64,000 bases of DNA. It comes from Burkholderiales bacterium (GTDB taxonomy: Bacteria; Pseudomonadota; Gammaproteobacteria; Burkholderiales; Nitrosomonadaceae). This document shows, one piece after another, positions 1 to 9,275 of the stretch; position 1 is the first letter of the stretch, and each line of letters starts with the position of its first letter. Location of the stretch: contig JACKLR010000002.1 of the NCBI GenBank assembly GCA_024235795.1, forward strand, positions 558,001 through 622,000, read 5' to 3'. The translations under genes and the position numbers were made by a program. A model generated the notes under the pieces. That model saw only the letters and a list, made by a program, of their open reading frames with translations. It was not told the DNA's origin and ran no database searches.

Positions 1-198
1 GTCGGCATTGTCGTTGCGGGTGGCATCCTGATCTTTGGCGGCGAACTCAATGCTTTTTTCCGCACCTTGATTTTTATCGTGCTAGTTATGGCATTACTCG
101 TGGGTGCCAATAACATTATGACCAATCTATTTCAGGGTGCGGTCATTCCGGGTGAAATACCCAAAGACCAGGAATCAATCCTCAATTCACAGGAATAG
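1..198 (+). CDS. trbC: TrbC/VirB2 family conjugative pilin, 5' end missing
   Basis: The window opens inside this gene, and only the last 65 codons are visible, in frame 1, ending with TAG at 196-198. The visible part begins in a Gly/Val/Ile-rich hydrophobic stretch, then a short charged loop ([11 protein letters not shown]), a second hydrophobic helix and a polar tail. This is the usual shape of TrbC/VirB2 prepilin, a small inner-membrane protein with two membrane helices. In RP4 TrbC is cut and cyclised by TraF, and a TraF-like peptidase is encoded at 25560-26114. It is followed after 11 bases by trbD. The identity rests on topology and operon position. Confidence 0.75.
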   Translation, partial: VGIVVAGGILIFGGELNAFFRTLIFIVLVMALLVGANNIMTNLFQGAVIPGEIPKDQESILNSQE

Positions 199-209
199 GA
201 GGCAAACTC

Positions 210-521
210 ATGGCGCTTCGAACCATACCTATCCGTCAATCGGGAAACCGTCCCAACTTGTTTATGGGTGGCGACCGGGAACTGGTTATGTTCTCTATCC
301 TGATTGCAGCCACATCCATATTTGTAGCGATGGAAATTAAGGCCACACTCTTCGGCATAGCTCTATGGATTTTTGCGCTGTTTGCACTAAGACTAATGGC
401 TAAAAATGATCCGCAACTGCGTCATGTTTACTTACGCCAGATGCAATACAAGAAATACTATCCGGCGCGAAGCACTCCTTTTCATGACAATACCCGCCAG
501 CAGGAAAAACAGCATCTATGA
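210..521 (+). CDS. trbD: TrbD/VirB3 family type IV secretion protein
   Basis: This 103-residue protein has the TrbD layout: a short polar N-terminus rich in Arg and Pro (IPIRQSGNRPNLFMGGDREL), then a hydrophobic hairpin at about residues 25-65 with little between the two helices, then a basic C-terminal tail. VirB3-type proteins sit in the inner membrane and work with the VirB4/TrbE ATPase in pilus assembly. The start at 210 has an AGGAGG-like site at 198-203. The last bases overlap the trbE start (ATGA at 518-521), which suggests translational coupling. Confidence 0.85.
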   Translation: MALRTIPIRQSGNRPNLFMGGDRELVMFSILIAATSIFVAMEIKATLFGIALWIFALFALRLMAKNDPQLRHVYLRQMQYKKYYPARSTPFHDNTRQQEKQHL

Positions 522-3055
522 TTGCCGCTATTTCTATCCTTATCGCAATATGCGGTGCTGTGCTGCTTCTAATACTATTTATCCGTATTCGTGATGCTGG
601 AAAAGAATTAAGGCTGGATCAACATCGATCAAAAGAAATGGGCTTTGCCGATTTGCTGGTCTATGCGGCGGTAGTGGAAGATGGCGTGATTGTCGGCAAG
701 AATGGTTCATTGATGGCCGCCTGGGTATTTTGTGGCGATGATACGGCCAGCAGTACCGAGATTGAGCGTGAGCGGGTGTCATTCCGCATTAATCAGGCTT
801 TATCACGCTTAGGCAATGGCTGGATGATCCATGTCAATGCCATCAGAAAACCCGCGCAAGGTTATTCAGACAAAGCGCTTTCCAATTATCCCGATCCCGT
901 TACTGCTGCCATTGACGAGGAGCGGCGTAATCTGTTTGAGCGTATCGGCACCCTATACGAGAGTTGCTTTGTCGTATCACTGACGTACTTGCCGCCGATG
1001 CTGGCACAGCGCAAGTTCGTTGAACTCATGTTTGACGATGACACCCAGGCACCCGATCAAAAAGCCAGAACACAAGGCTTGCTGGAATATTTTCAGCGTG
1101 AATGTGCCAACTTTGAATCCCGATTATCCAGCGTATTTCATTTGTCGCGTTTAAAAAGCCGCAAGCTGGTCAATGAAGACGGTACAACCATCACCCATGA
1201 TGATTTCTTACAGTGGCTGCAATTATGCGTGACCGGCCTGGATCATCCGATGGTGCTACCTGCCAATCCGATGTATCTGGATACCTTGCTCGGCGGTCAG
1301 GAAATGTGGGGTGGAGTCGTACCTAAAATTGGCCGTAATTTCGTCCAAGTGGTCTCGATTGAGGGTTTTCCGCTGGAATCCTCCCCTGGCATGTTAAACC
1401 TGCTCTCTGAATTGCCGGGCGTGTACCGCTGGTCATCGCGATTTATCTTTATGGATACGCATGAAGCAGTCAATCATCTGGAAAAATTCCGCAGACGCTG
1501 GAAACAAAAAATTCGTGGATTCTTTGATCAAGTGTTTAATCTGCAAAGTAGCAACATTGATGAAGACGCACTGAATATGACTGAAGATGCGCAGTCTGCT
1601 ATTGCTGAGACCAATAGCGGCATGGTCGGCCAAGGCTACTATACCAGCGTAGTCGTGCTGATGATGGAAGATCGGGCTTCACTGGAAGAAGCCGGGCGAA
1701 AGGTAGAGAAAGCCATCAATCATTTAGGTTTTGCTGCACGGGTGGAAACCATCAACACCATGGATGCCTATCTGGGCAGCCTGCCCGGCCACGGTGTTGA
1801 AAATGTGCGCAGACCCCTCATCAATACGATGAATTTGGCCGATTTGTTGCCGGTCAATACCATCTGGACAGGAAAACCTATCGCCCCTTGTCCGATGTAT
1901 CCGCCCAATTCACCGCCATTGATGCACTGTGTCACTCAGGGCGCAACGCCTTTCCGGCTGAATCTGCATGTACGTGATTTGGGCCACACCTTCATGTTCG
2001 GACCTACAGGAGCCGGTAAATCCACGCATCTGGCGTTGATTGCCGCGCAATTGCGGCGTTATCAGGGCATGTCGATTTATTGCTTTGATAAGGGGTTATC
2101 GATGTATCCCCTCACAAAGGCCGTGGGCGGCCAGCATTTCACGGTAGCAGGCGATGATGAATCGCTGTCTTTCTGTCCATTGCAATTCTTGCAGACCAAG
2201 GGAGATCGTGCCTGGGCGCTGGAATGGATTTGTTTGATGGTAGAACTGAACGGCATCACCGTCACTCCGTTACAGCGTAACGAAATCAGTCAGGCCATTA
2301 CTAACATGCATCAAAGCGGCTCAAAAACCTTATCGGATTTGTCAGTGACAATCCAGGATGAATCGATACGCGAGTGTCTTCGGCAATATACCATCGACAG
2401 CATGATGGGGCACTTACTCGATGCTGAAGCCGATGGATTGAATCTGTCGACCTTCACCACGTTCGAGATCGAAGAATTGATGAATCTCGGTGATAAATAC
2501 GCACTGCCAACTTTGCTGTACCTGTTTCGGCGCATCGAGCGCAGCCTGCATGGCCAACCTTCCGCCATTATTCTGGACGAAGCCTGGCTGATGCTGGGGC
2601 ATCCGGTGTTTCGTGCCAAGATCCGCGAATGGCTCAAGGTCATGCGTAAAAACAATTGCCTGGTATTGATGGCAACGCAAAGCCTGTCCGATGCGGCCAA
2701 CAGCGGGATTCTCGATGTGATTGTTGAGTCCACCGCCACCAAGATATTTCTACCTAACGTATTTGCACGCGATGAGGAAGCATCAGCACTCTACCGGCGC
2801 ATGGGACTAAACACCCGCCAGATTGAAATCTTGGCTTCTGCCATTCCCAAACAGCAATATTACACGGTGTCCGAGAACGGTAGGCGGCTCTACGACTTGG
2901 CGCTTGGCCCATTGGCACTCGCTTTTGTGGGATCAACGGATAAGGAATCGATCGCCACGATTAAAAACCTGTGTGACAAGTATGGAGACCGCTGGGTTCA
3001 CGAATGGCTGGCGATCAAGGGATTAACGTTGTCTGACTATGGAGTGGCCGCATGA
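518..3055 (+). CDS. trbE: TrbE/VirB4 family conjugation ATPase
   Basis: An 845-residue protein of normal length for TrbE/VirB4, the large ATPase that powers pilus assembly and substrate transfer at the inner membrane. After an N-terminal hydrophobic segment (about residues 3-22) comes the CagE/TrbE-VirB domain, then the RecA-like motor domain with Walker A GPTGAGKSTH near residue 495 and Walker B AIILDEAW near residue 685. The motif VLMATQSLSD downstream is typical of VirB4. The gene overlaps trbD by 4 bases upstream and trbF by 4 bases downstream (ATGA), so the operon is tightly coupled. Confidence 0.95.
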   Translation: MIAAISILIAICGAVLLLILFIRIRDAGKELRLDQHRSKEMGFADLLVYAAVVEDGVIVGKNGSLMAAWVFCGDDTASSTEIERERVSFRINQALSRLGNGWMIHVNAIRKPAQGYSDKALSNYPDPVTAAIDEERRNLFERIGTLYESCFVVSLTYLPPMLAQRKFVELMFDDDTQAPDQKARTQGLLEYFQRECANFESRLSSVFHLSRLKSRKLVNEDGTTITHDDFLQWLQLCVTGLDHPMVLPANPMYLDTLLGGQEMWGGVVPKIGRNFVQVVSIEGFPLESSPGMLNLLSELPGVYRWSSRFIFMDTHEAVNHLEKFRRRWKQKIRGFFDQVFNLQSSNIDEDALNMTEDAQSAIAETNSGMVGQGYYTSVVVLMMEDRASLEEAGRKVEKAINHLGFAARVETINTMDAYLGSLPGHGVENVRRPLINTMNLADLLPVNTIWTGKPIAPCPMYPPNSPPLMHCVTQGATPFRLNLHVRDLGHTFMFGPTGAGKSTHLALIAAQLRRYQGMSIYCFDKGLSMYPLTKAVGGQHFTVAGDDESLSFCPLQFLQTKGDRAWALEWICLMVELNGITVTPLQRNEISQAITNMHQSGSKTLSDLSVTIQDESIRECLRQYTIDSMMGHLLDAEADGLNLSTFTTFEIEELMNLGDKYALPTLLYLFRRIERSLHGQPSAIILDEAWLMLGHPVFRAKIREWLKVMRKNNCLVLMATQSLSDAANSGILDVIVESTATKIFLPNVFARDEEASALYRRMGLNTRQIEILASAIPKQQYYTVSENGRRLYDLALGPLALAFVGSTDKESIATIKNLCDKYGDRWVHEWLAIKGLTLSDYGVAA

Positions 3056-3816
3056 ATATGATCAACGAACTATTCAAGTTAAAGCCGAGTGCGGATGAGA
3101 CTATGCGTGTCAATGACAACATGATGGAAGGTGGTCGCCGCTCTGGAGAAAACGAAAATCCTTATCTGTCAGCACGGCGTACCTGGAATGACCACATGCG
3201 CGCAGTGCAAGCATCACGCAATATGTGGCAAATGCTGGCGCTCCTTAGTTTATTGATTGCGTTGGCAGGGGTGGGGGGTGTGATTGTCATCGGCAGTCAG
3301 TCCAAATTCATTCCCTATGTCGTGCAGGTCAATAAACTAGGTGAAGCCATCGCGGTTTCCCGTGCGGATATTGCTGCTGTTGCCGATCAGCGCGTAGTGC
3401 ATGCATCAGTTGCAGCATTCATCAATGATTTGCGTATGGTCACACCGGATATCGCCTTGCAGCGTCGAGCCATCTTTCGTGCCTATGCCATGCTGTCCAA
3501 TAATGATCCGGCTACTGCAAAAGCCAATGAATGGTTTAATAGCACTGAAGCCAGCAGTCCTTTCAAACGTGCTGAAACACAAACCGTCAATGTTGAAATC
3601 ATATCGGTGATACCCCAATCACCGGAGACCTGGCAGGTCGACTGGCTGGAGAAAATCTATGACCGGCAGGGGCACTTAACCGAGCCGCCTTTCAAGATGC
3701 GCGCATTGCTCAGGATCTATAACAAGCCGACCACACAAAGCACCACGGAAGAGCAGATCCGAAATAACCCGCTGGGTATTTATATCCAGGATTTCTCCTG
3801 GTCGAAACAAACATAA
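3052..3816 (+). CDS. trbF: TrbF/VirB8 family inner-membrane protein
   Basis: A 254-residue protein with a polar cytoplasmic N-terminus, one membrane helix at about residues 60-81 and a periplasmic domain. This is the VirB8/TrbF fold, which scaffolds the secretion complex between the ATPases and the outer-membrane core. The N-terminal motif ENPYLSARRTWNDH is characteristic of TrbF. Its start overlaps the trbE stop by 4 bases. The C-terminal part (WLEKIYDRQGHLTEPP) keeps the family's NTF2-like strand pattern. Position between trbE and trbG agrees with RP4. Confidence 0.92.
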   Translation: MNMINELFKLKPSADETMRVNDNMMEGGRRSGENENPYLSARRTWNDHMRAVQASRNMWQMLALLSLLIALAGVGGVIVIGSQSKFIPYVVQVNKLGEAIAVSRADIAAVADQRVVHASVAAFINDLRMVTPDIALQRRAIFRAYAMLSNNDPATAKANEWFNSTEASSPFKRAETQTVNVEIISVIPQSPETWQVDWLEKIYDRQGHLTEPPFKMRALLRIYNKPTTQSTTEEQIRNNPLGIYIQDFSWSKQT

Positions 3817-3830
3817 AGGGGTCATTCATC

Positions 3831-4748
3831 ATGAAACCGTTACTCTCTTTAAGTACGCTAAGCACCCTAAGCACGCTGATTCTCTCCATTGGACTGGTTG
3901 CCCCAAGCTATGCCAACGGCTTGTCTGAAGCGTATTTCACCGATAAGAACCCTCAACTAACCCCGCAGGAACGTGCCGCCATTGATCTGGCCAAGAAATG
4001 GCAGGCAGTTAATCCCACCGGCACAAAGCCGGTTGCGGGGCCTGATGGCTCCATTCGGTTTCTGTTTGGTTCACAGCAACCCAGCATCATCTGTGCAGTA
4101 TTACAGGTGTGCGATATCGAATTGCAGCCGGGTGAGCAAGTGAATTCGATTCATCTAGGCGACCAGGCGCGCTGGCTAATAGAACCCGCGGTTACCGGCC
4201 AAGGTTCTGCTGAGGTGCAACATCTGATTGTAAAACCATTGGATGTGGGGCTTGAAACATCCTTGGTAGTGACGACCAACCGGCGCACGTATCACATGCG
4301 TCTGCGATCTCATCGGCGCGATTTTATGCCGAGAGTGAGTTTTACTTATCCGGAAGATGCGCTGATTAAATGGGATGCGATTAGAGATAAAGAAAGCCAC
4401 GCCATGGGAATCAGGAAATCGCGCACCATTTCTGAAACCGGGGAGTATCTGGGCAATCTGGACTTTGCGTATGCAGTGTCTGGCGATGCTGCCTGGAAGC
4501 CGCTACGTGTCTATAACGACGGTCAAAAAACCATCATACAAATGCCTGCCATCATGGCACAGACAGAAGCACCGACTTTGCTACTACTGAACAAAGAAGG
4601 CGGTATTTTTAGCGATGATGAAACGGTCATGGTGAATTACCGCTTGCAGGGTGATCGCTATATTGTGGATACCGTTTTTGATCGTGCGATTCTAATTGCC
4701 GGTGTCGGCGGCAATCAAAGCCGGGTGACGATTACGCGGGGGAATTGA
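3831..4748 (+). CDS. trbG: TrbG/VirB9 family outer-membrane core protein
   Basis: A 305-residue secreted protein of the VirB9/TrbG/CagX family, which forms the outer-membrane ring with TrbH and TrbI. A signal peptide is visible at residues 1-28, with likely cleavage after SYA. Its coding sequence contains near-identical 9-bp units that give a Ser-Thr-Leu repeat. The mature protein has the expected N-terminal domain with the conserved pattern VHLI..KP-like (EVQHLIVKPLDVG) and a C-terminal beta domain (DTVFDRAILIAGVG). The start has a GGGG-type Shine-Dalgarno sequence at 3817-3820. It overlaps trbH by 4 bases. Confidence 0.92.
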   Translation: MKPLLSLSTLSTLSTLILSIGLVAPSYANGLSEAYFTDKNPQLTPQERAAIDLAKKWQAVNPTGTKPVAGPDGSIRFLFGSQQPSIICAVLQVCDIELQPGEQVNSIHLGDQARWLIEPAVTGQGSAEVQHLIVKPLDVGLETSLVVTTNRRTYHMRLRSHRRDFMPRVSFTYPEDALIKWDAIRDKESHAMGIRKSRTISETGEYLGNLDFAYAVSGDAAWKPLRVYNDGQKTIIQMPAIMAQTEAPTLLLLNKEGGIFSDDETVMVNYRLQGDRYIVDTVFDRAILIAGVGGNQSRVTITRGN

Positions 4749-5221
4749 TGATGAATAAAATGATCACCGCATCCAACTCTATTTTTATCCTTATGCTGGT
4801 TTTATTGCTATTGAATGGTTGTGTAAGCCAACCGTATGGCAATTTTATTCAAAATCCTTCAACTACATACAGCAAAATCATGGCCGATGATGTAACGGCC
4901 CAAATAGTGCGGCTGTACCCGGCGGCCAATACCCAGTTTAATTTGCGCCATGTGGTTAATGATCCGTTTGGTCATGCCTTGATCGAAAAGCTGCGTCTTC
5001 AAGGGTTCGCGGTTCAGGAAGCCATTCAGCAACCAATCTTTGCTGCGCCGAATCAACCTGATACTGAACCGCAAAAAGGATTTACGCTAAGTTACATCGT
5101 AGATCAGTCGGGTGATTTGTATCATGTCAAACTCATGATTGACGATATGCGCTTGTCGCGTGCATTCGCGGTACAGGCCGACAGTATTGACCCTGCCGGT
5201 CTTTGGGTCAGAAAAGAATAG
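4745..5221 (+). CDS. trbH: TrbH-like conjugative transfer lipoprotein
   Basis: A 158-residue lipoprotein. The N-terminal hydrophobic stretch ends in the lipobox LLLNGC, so Cys26 should be lipidated and the protein anchored in the outer membrane. RP4 TrbH is a lipoprotein in the same operon position, between trbG and trbI, and plays the VirB7-like stabilising role, though it is larger than classic VirB7. The remainder is a soluble domain without a motif I recognise. The name rests on lipobox plus gene order. Translation overlaps trbG by 4 bases. Confidence 0.8.
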   Translation: MMMNKMITASNSIFILMLVLLLLNGCVSQPYGNFIQNPSTTYSKIMADDVTAQIVRLYPAANTQFNLRHVVNDPFGHALIEKLRLQGFAVQEAIQQPIFAAPNQPDTEPQKGFTLSYIVDQSGDLYHVKLMIDDMRLSRAFAVQADSIDPAGLWVRKE

Positions 5222-5229
5222 GGGTAAGG

Positions 5230-6642
5230 ATGATGTCAACCAATTCAAAACTCCTGTCGCCTGATTCATCCCCGGATGGAGTTACCAAAAGTGTCGGGGT
5301 GCGGCGCGTCAATAACCTCCCGATTGTTATCTTTGGCGCGATCATGCTGGTATTCATGCTGCTTATGATGATCGTCGCCATGAATCGCGCAGCTGAACGC
5401 GGTCAATACGATTTTGATGGTAATCATGACACTCAGTCGAGCAATTCTTTTGCCTCACTGATTGCCAAAGACTATATCGGCGGCATTATCGAACCCAAAA
5501 CTCAGACTAAAACTCCTGATTTAACCGAAAAATCACCTCTACAGGGAATTATTATTGAACGACCATCGGATCTGGATCGGCCGCCTTTACCGCCATCAAT
5601 GGATACTGCCGATCCATCGCTTCATGCTGATATTGCGCATATTCGGATGCTGAAACGCCAGCAACTGGAAGAAGCGATCAAGGCCAAAACCAATGTGAAT
5701 GTGATTGCACCCAGAAGTACCGGATCACCACCGGATTTAGCCAACACCGGCGCACCTAAAACACGCGAGGAAATGTTGGCCAAATTGGCATCGGTGCGTC
5801 AACAGATCGATGCAAACCTGCGCGAAGATCCTACGGCCGCCTATCATGCGCGTCTGGCGCAGTTGCGGCAGGATGGGGGAGCGGGTGTGGCCGGAGGAAT
5901 GGGAGCGGGTAGAAGTGACGAATCCATGGATGATGGAACACCTCGATTGCTGGATGATGAGACTGGTACACGGGATAAGGATTATTCGCGCTTTGATTCA
6001 GCAGAAGGAGAAGCGCGCTGGAAATTAAATAGCGAAGTCCAAAAGCCTGCATCGCCTTATGTCCTGCAAACAGGATTTGTCATACCGGCAACTCTGATAT
6101 CCGGTATTAATTCCAGTCTGCCTGGGCAGATCATGGCACAGGTTAGCCAGCATATTTATGATTCACCCATCGGTAAATGGCGTTTGATTCCGCAAGGTTC
6201 CAGACTGGTGGGCACCTACTCCAGCGAAGTGGAATTTGGTCAGGCACGTGTGCTGGTCGCCTGGCAACGCATCATCTTTCCGGATGGTAAGACCATGGAT
6301 ATTGGTGCCATGCCGGGTGCTGACGGGGTCGGCTATGCAGGGTTTAAGGATCTGGTGAATAACCATTACCTGCGCATCTTCGGATCAGCGCTGATTATGT
6401 CGGCGATTGTTGCCGGTGCCGCGTACAGCCAGCGTGATGCAGGCGGTGCGTTCGGGCGGCAAAATGCGGGCAGCATTATGAGTCAGTCGCTCGGTCAGCA
6501 ATTGGGGTTGGTAACCGCCAATCTTATCCGCAAGAACCTGAATATCTCACCCACCCTTGAAATCAGACCGGGGTATCGCTTTAACATCATTGTTACCAAA
6601 GACATGAGGTTTTCCAAACCGTATCAATCATTTGATTATTAA
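5230..6642 (+). CDS. trbI: TrbI/VirB10 family energy-coupling protein
   Basis: VirB10/TrbI spans the periplasm, from one inner-membrane helix to the outer-membrane pore. Here a single helix lies at about residues 30-50, followed by a Pro-rich linker (PPLPPSMD) and charged low-complexity sequence. The conserved C-terminal domain starts near residue 280 (YVLQTGFVIPATL) and includes the RLIPQGSRLVGTY and FPDGKTMDIGAMPG motifs. A start at 5203 would overlap trbH. I prefer 5230 (or the adjacent ATG at 5233) because of the GGGGTAAGG site just upstream, giving about 470 residues. Confidence 0.92.
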   Translation: MMSTNSKLLSPDSSPDGVTKSVGVRRVNNLPIVIFGAIMLVFMLLMMIVAMNRAAERGQYDFDGNHDTQSSNSFASLIAKDYIGGIIEPKTQTKTPDLTEKSPLQGIIIERPSDLDRPPLPPSMDTADPSLHADIAHIRMLKRQQLEEAIKAKTNVNVIAPRSTGSPPDLANTGAPKTREEMLAKLASVRQQIDANLREDPTAAYHARLAQLRQDGGAGVAGGMGAGRSDESMDDGTPRLLDDETGTRDKDYSRFDSAEGEARWKLNSEVQKPASPYVLQTGFVIPATLISGINSSLPGQIMAQVSQHIYDSPIGKWRLIPQGSRLVGTYSSEVEFGQARVLVAWQRIIFPDGKTMDIGAMPGADGVGYAGFKDLVNNHYLRIFGSALIMSAIVAGAAYSQRDAGGAFGRQNAGSIMSQSLGQQLGLVTANLIRKNLNISPTLEIRPGYRFNIIVTKDMRFSKPYQSFDY

Positions 6643-6660
6643 TAACAGGAGTGATCAAAC

Positions 6661-7461
6661 ATGACAAACAGTAAAAATCTATCCACCCGATTGATCATGA
6701 TACTGCTCGTGCTGGGTAATACCGGTTATTCATCGGTTATCAAAGCCGGTGGAATGGCTGTCATTGATGTGGCAAATATCAAACAAACCACAATTACCGC
6801 GCTTGAAGCGATAGAGCAGACCCAAAAGCAAATAGAGCAGTATCAGACGCAATTGCAGCAATATGAGAACATGATCCGAAATACCGTGGCGCCGCCTGCT
6901 TATGTCTGGGCGAAAGTGGAGTATGCGATGAACAAGCTCATCAATTTGACCAACACCATACGCTATTATGAACAGCAGTATGGCGGACTGGATGGTTATA
7001 TGCAGCGGTTTCGCAATGTTGAATATTATCGCAGTTCCCCTTGCTTTAGTTTGCAGGAAAAATGCAACGAAGGTGCCTGGAAGTTATTGAAGGAGGGACA
7101 AAATACCAGTACGGATGCCCAAAAAAATGCCAATGATTCCCTCTTGCGGGGTTTAAGCGAGCATCAGAATCAAATTCCACTCGATGCAGCGCACCTGCAA
7201 GTCTTACAACAAAAGACTGAATCCGCTCAGGGACAAATGGAGGCGCTGCAATATGCAAATCAATTGGCTGCGTACCAGGCAAATCAGTTGCTGCAAATGC
7301 GCCAGATGCTGATTGCTCAGCATAATGCCGCCAATACGATAAGTCAGGCCGAGGTAGATCAAAAAGCCATGCAGCAGGCTGCACGTGAAGCGGCAACCAA
7401 GCGATTGAGTCCTGAAATATTGCCAGTGGGTAGAAACTGGTCTGTCAGGGATGCCTTTTGA
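6661..7461 (+). CDS. trbJ: TrbJ/VirB5 family minor pilin protein
   Basis: A 266-residue secreted protein. The first ~30 residues form a signal peptide, followed by a long Gln/Glu-rich helical region (TQKQIEQYQTQLQQYENM) typical of TrbJ and VirB5, which sit at the pilus tip and help contact the recipient. A second helical stretch at about residues 170-245 is also Gln/Ala-rich. The ribosome site is AGGAG at 6647-6651. The stop overlaps an in-frame ATG of the next reading frame, but the following gene more likely starts 24 bases later. Confidence 0.88.
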   Translation: MTNSKNLSTRLIMILLVLGNTGYSSVIKAGGMAVIDVANIKQTTITALEAIEQTQKQIEQYQTQLQQYENMIRNTVAPPAYVWAKVEYAMNKLINLTNTIRYYEQQYGGLDGYMQRFRNVEYYRSSPCFSLQEKCNEGAWKLLKEGQNTSTDAQKNANDSLLRGLSEHQNQIPLDAAHLQVLQQKTESAQGQMEALQYANQLAAYQANQLLQMRQMLIAQHNAANTISQAEVDQKAMQQAAREAATKRLSPEILPVGRNWSVRDAF

Positions 7462-7484
7462 AACACCAATACAAGGAGATACCG

Positions 7485-7688
7485 ATGAAAAAAGGTCATT
7501 TGATTATTGCAATTATCTGTTCATTGTCTTTGTTGCTGCTGTCAGGGTGTTATAAGGATGGCGATGGCAAGCTTGAATTGAAGGAGCCTAAGAAGGAATT
7601 AAGTGAAATGCCGGAAAGAAAGAATTGGCTTGAAATGGATGTCTCTGATCCTGATAAATTCAAGAAACAGATGGATGGCACTAAGTAA
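7485..7688 (+). CDS. trbK: TrbK-like entry-exclusion lipoprotein (by position)
   Basis: A 67-residue lipoprotein with a positive N-terminus, a hydrophobic core and the lipobox LLSGC (Cys near residue 22), then a highly charged Lys/Glu-rich tail. RP4 has a lipoprotein of similar size, TrbK, between trbJ and trbL; it blocks redundant entry of the same plasmid. Size, lipobox and position all match, but the mature sequence is too short and divergent to prove exclusion activity. The start at 7485 is preferred over 7458 because an AAGGAGAT site lies 7 bases upstream of it. Confidence 0.7.
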   Translation: MKKGHLIIAIICSLSLLLLSGCYKDGDGKLELKEPKKELSEMPERKNWLEMDVSDPDKFKKQMDGTK

Positions 7689-7717
7689 GCATTTTATAAA
7701 ATTGTGGGATTAGCTAA

Positions 7718-8809
7718 ATGTTAAAAAGCCCAATCATATTTTTGCTTGTTTTTATTATATTGTTAAGTTTTTCATCTGCTGTATTTGCAGAGCTTGCTTA
7801 CATTGATCCTGCTACGAATCAAAGTGTATTAGATCAGGTAATCCAAAAATTTTTGGGAAAAGTTAAAACCTGGCAAACAGTCATACAAGGTGCAGCTGAG
7901 CGCTTGTTTTGGACTTTAGTGTTGATTTCCATGGTCTGGACTTTTGGGATGATGTTACTGCGCAAGGCGGATATTGGGGATTTTTTTGCTGAGTTCACTC
8001 GTTTCATTATCTTCACAGGATTTTATTTCTGGCTGCTGACCAATGCTGTATCAGGTCACAATATAGCGGGTACTATTATTGCCTCGATGCAGCAATTGGG
8101 TGGCACGGCTGCTGGTTTGCCGAGTGGTGCCAGTCATTCCAGTGTTATGGATACAGGGGTTTTAATCTGGACTCAAGCAACAAATAATCTCACTCTACTG
8201 CAACCGATCGATAGCCTGATTGCAGTCATCATATCACTGATTATTCTCGTTGTTTTAGCAGTCATTGCAGTCAACATGCTACTCTTGCTGATTTCATCCT
8301 GGGTACTGATGTATGCGGGTATTTTCTTTTTAGGTTTTGGTGGTGCACGCTGGACATCCGACATCGCCATAAACTACTTTAAAACGGTTCTGGGTGTTGG
8401 TATTCAGTTGTTTGTAATGCTTTTGATTGTTGGTATTGGCAGTGATCTGTTATCTAGTTTTTACGCCAAAATGGGTAAAAATGTTCTGAATTATGAAGAA
8501 TTGGCGGTGATGTTGATTTTTTCGATTGCATTTTTTGTATTGATTTCCAGATTGCCGCTGTTGCTGGCTGGCATTGTAACGGGTAGTAGCATAGGGTCTG
8601 CTGTCGGAATTGGCAGTTATGGCGCCGGTGGTTTTATGGCGGTGGCAGGTACGGCGGCAGCCGTTGCATCTTATGGCGGCACACTGGCAGCCGGTCGGCT
8701 GACAGCAGCAAGAAGTGCGGGGCCGGATGCATTACGTAGCGCCATAGAAAAAGGCCAAGCCCAGGAATCGGCAAGCGTAAACAATATTTCGCGAGGAGGT
8801 GGTAAATAA
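7718..8809 (+). CDS. trbL: TrbL/VirB6 family polytopic membrane protein
   Basis: A 363-residue inner-membrane protein with a signal-like N-terminus and about six hydrophobic segments. This is the TrbL/VirB6 channel component of the secretion complex. The central block LLISSWVLMYAGIFFLGFGG followed by WTSDIAINYF is a strong family signature. The C-terminus is Gly/Ala-rich and then polar, as in TrbL. The first 700 bases are noticeably more AT-rich than the rest of the trb operon. The RP4 gene trbM, which follows trbL there, is absent; a trbN-like gene comes next. Confidence 0.9.
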   Translation: MLKSPIIFLLVFIILLSFSSAVFAELAYIDPATNQSVLDQVIQKFLGKVKTWQTVIQGAAERLFWTLVLISMVWTFGMMLLRKADIGDFFAEFTRFIIFTGFYFWLLTNAVSGHNIAGTIIASMQQLGGTAAGLPSGASHSSVMDTGVLIWTQATNNLTLLQPIDSLIAVIISLIILVVLAVIAVNMLLLLISSWVLMYAGIFFLGFGGARWTSDIAINYFKTVLGVGIQLFVMLLIVGIGSDLLSSFYAKMGKNVLNYEELAVMLIFSIAFFVLISRLPLLLAGIVTGSSIGSAVGIGSYGAGGFMAVAGTAAAVASYGGTLAAGRLTAARSAGPDALRSAIEKGQAQESASVNNISRGGGK

Positions 8810-8837
8810 TGGATAAGGCATTCAAGCAATTCGCTCG

Positions 8838-9275
8838 ATGATGGATTTGCCGCCGGATATGCAAGAAAGAGTGGTGTGCTCAATCGCTGCCGCCATCAAG
8901 TATGAAATACCAGCCAATATCTTACTGGCGATAGCCGAAAAAGAGGGCGGCAAACCGGGGCAATGGGTGCGTAATAGTAACGGTACTCACGATATTGGCT
9001 CGATGCAGTTTAATACTGCATATCTCCAGGATTTATCAAAATATGGCATTACGCCTGATCATGTGGCAAATCCGGGTTGTTATTCCTATGATCTGGCCGC
9101 ATGGCGAGTGCGGCTACATATCAAAAATGATAAAGGTGATATCTGGACAAAAGCGGCCAATTATCATTCGCGTACTCCAAAATATAATGCGAAGTATCGC
9201 GCTGATTTGATTGTCAAAGCCGTTAAATGGGCTGATTGGTTGGAAGGACGGTTTCCTTCTTCAATGCTTTTCTAG
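8838..9275 (+). CDS. trbN: TrbN/VirB1-like lytic transglycosylase, C-terminally truncated
   Basis: This SLT-type muramidase would open the cell wall for the transfer channel. The catalytic Glu is most likely in the motif AEKEGGKPGQW (about residue 36), followed by HDIGSMQFNTAYL, which matches the GxMQ motif of the family, and AANYHSRTP. Only 145 codons remain. The last nine residues are encoded by DNA that reads, on the opposite strand, as an IS5-type transposase fragment (9252-9345), so the native C-terminus is lost. The catalytic core appears intact. Two ATGs at 8838 and 8841 are equally likely starts. No signal peptide is visible. Confidence 0.8.
   Translation: MMDLPPDMQERVVCSIAAAIKYEIPANILLAIAEKEGGKPGQWVRNSNGTHDIGSMQFNTAYLQDLSKYGITPDHVANPGCYSYDLAAWRVRLHIKNDKGDIWTKAANYHSRTPKYNAKYRADLIVKAVKWADWLEGRFPSSMLF

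Noticed and set aside
137..340. A 67-codon + frame inside trbC and trbD
   Set aside because: It overlaps two well-supported conjugation genes in another frame and its composition is not protein-like.
2311..2742. A 143-codon minus-strand frame within trbE
   Set aside because: Antisense to the conserved Walker B region of trbE; no ribosome site or neighbours on that strand.
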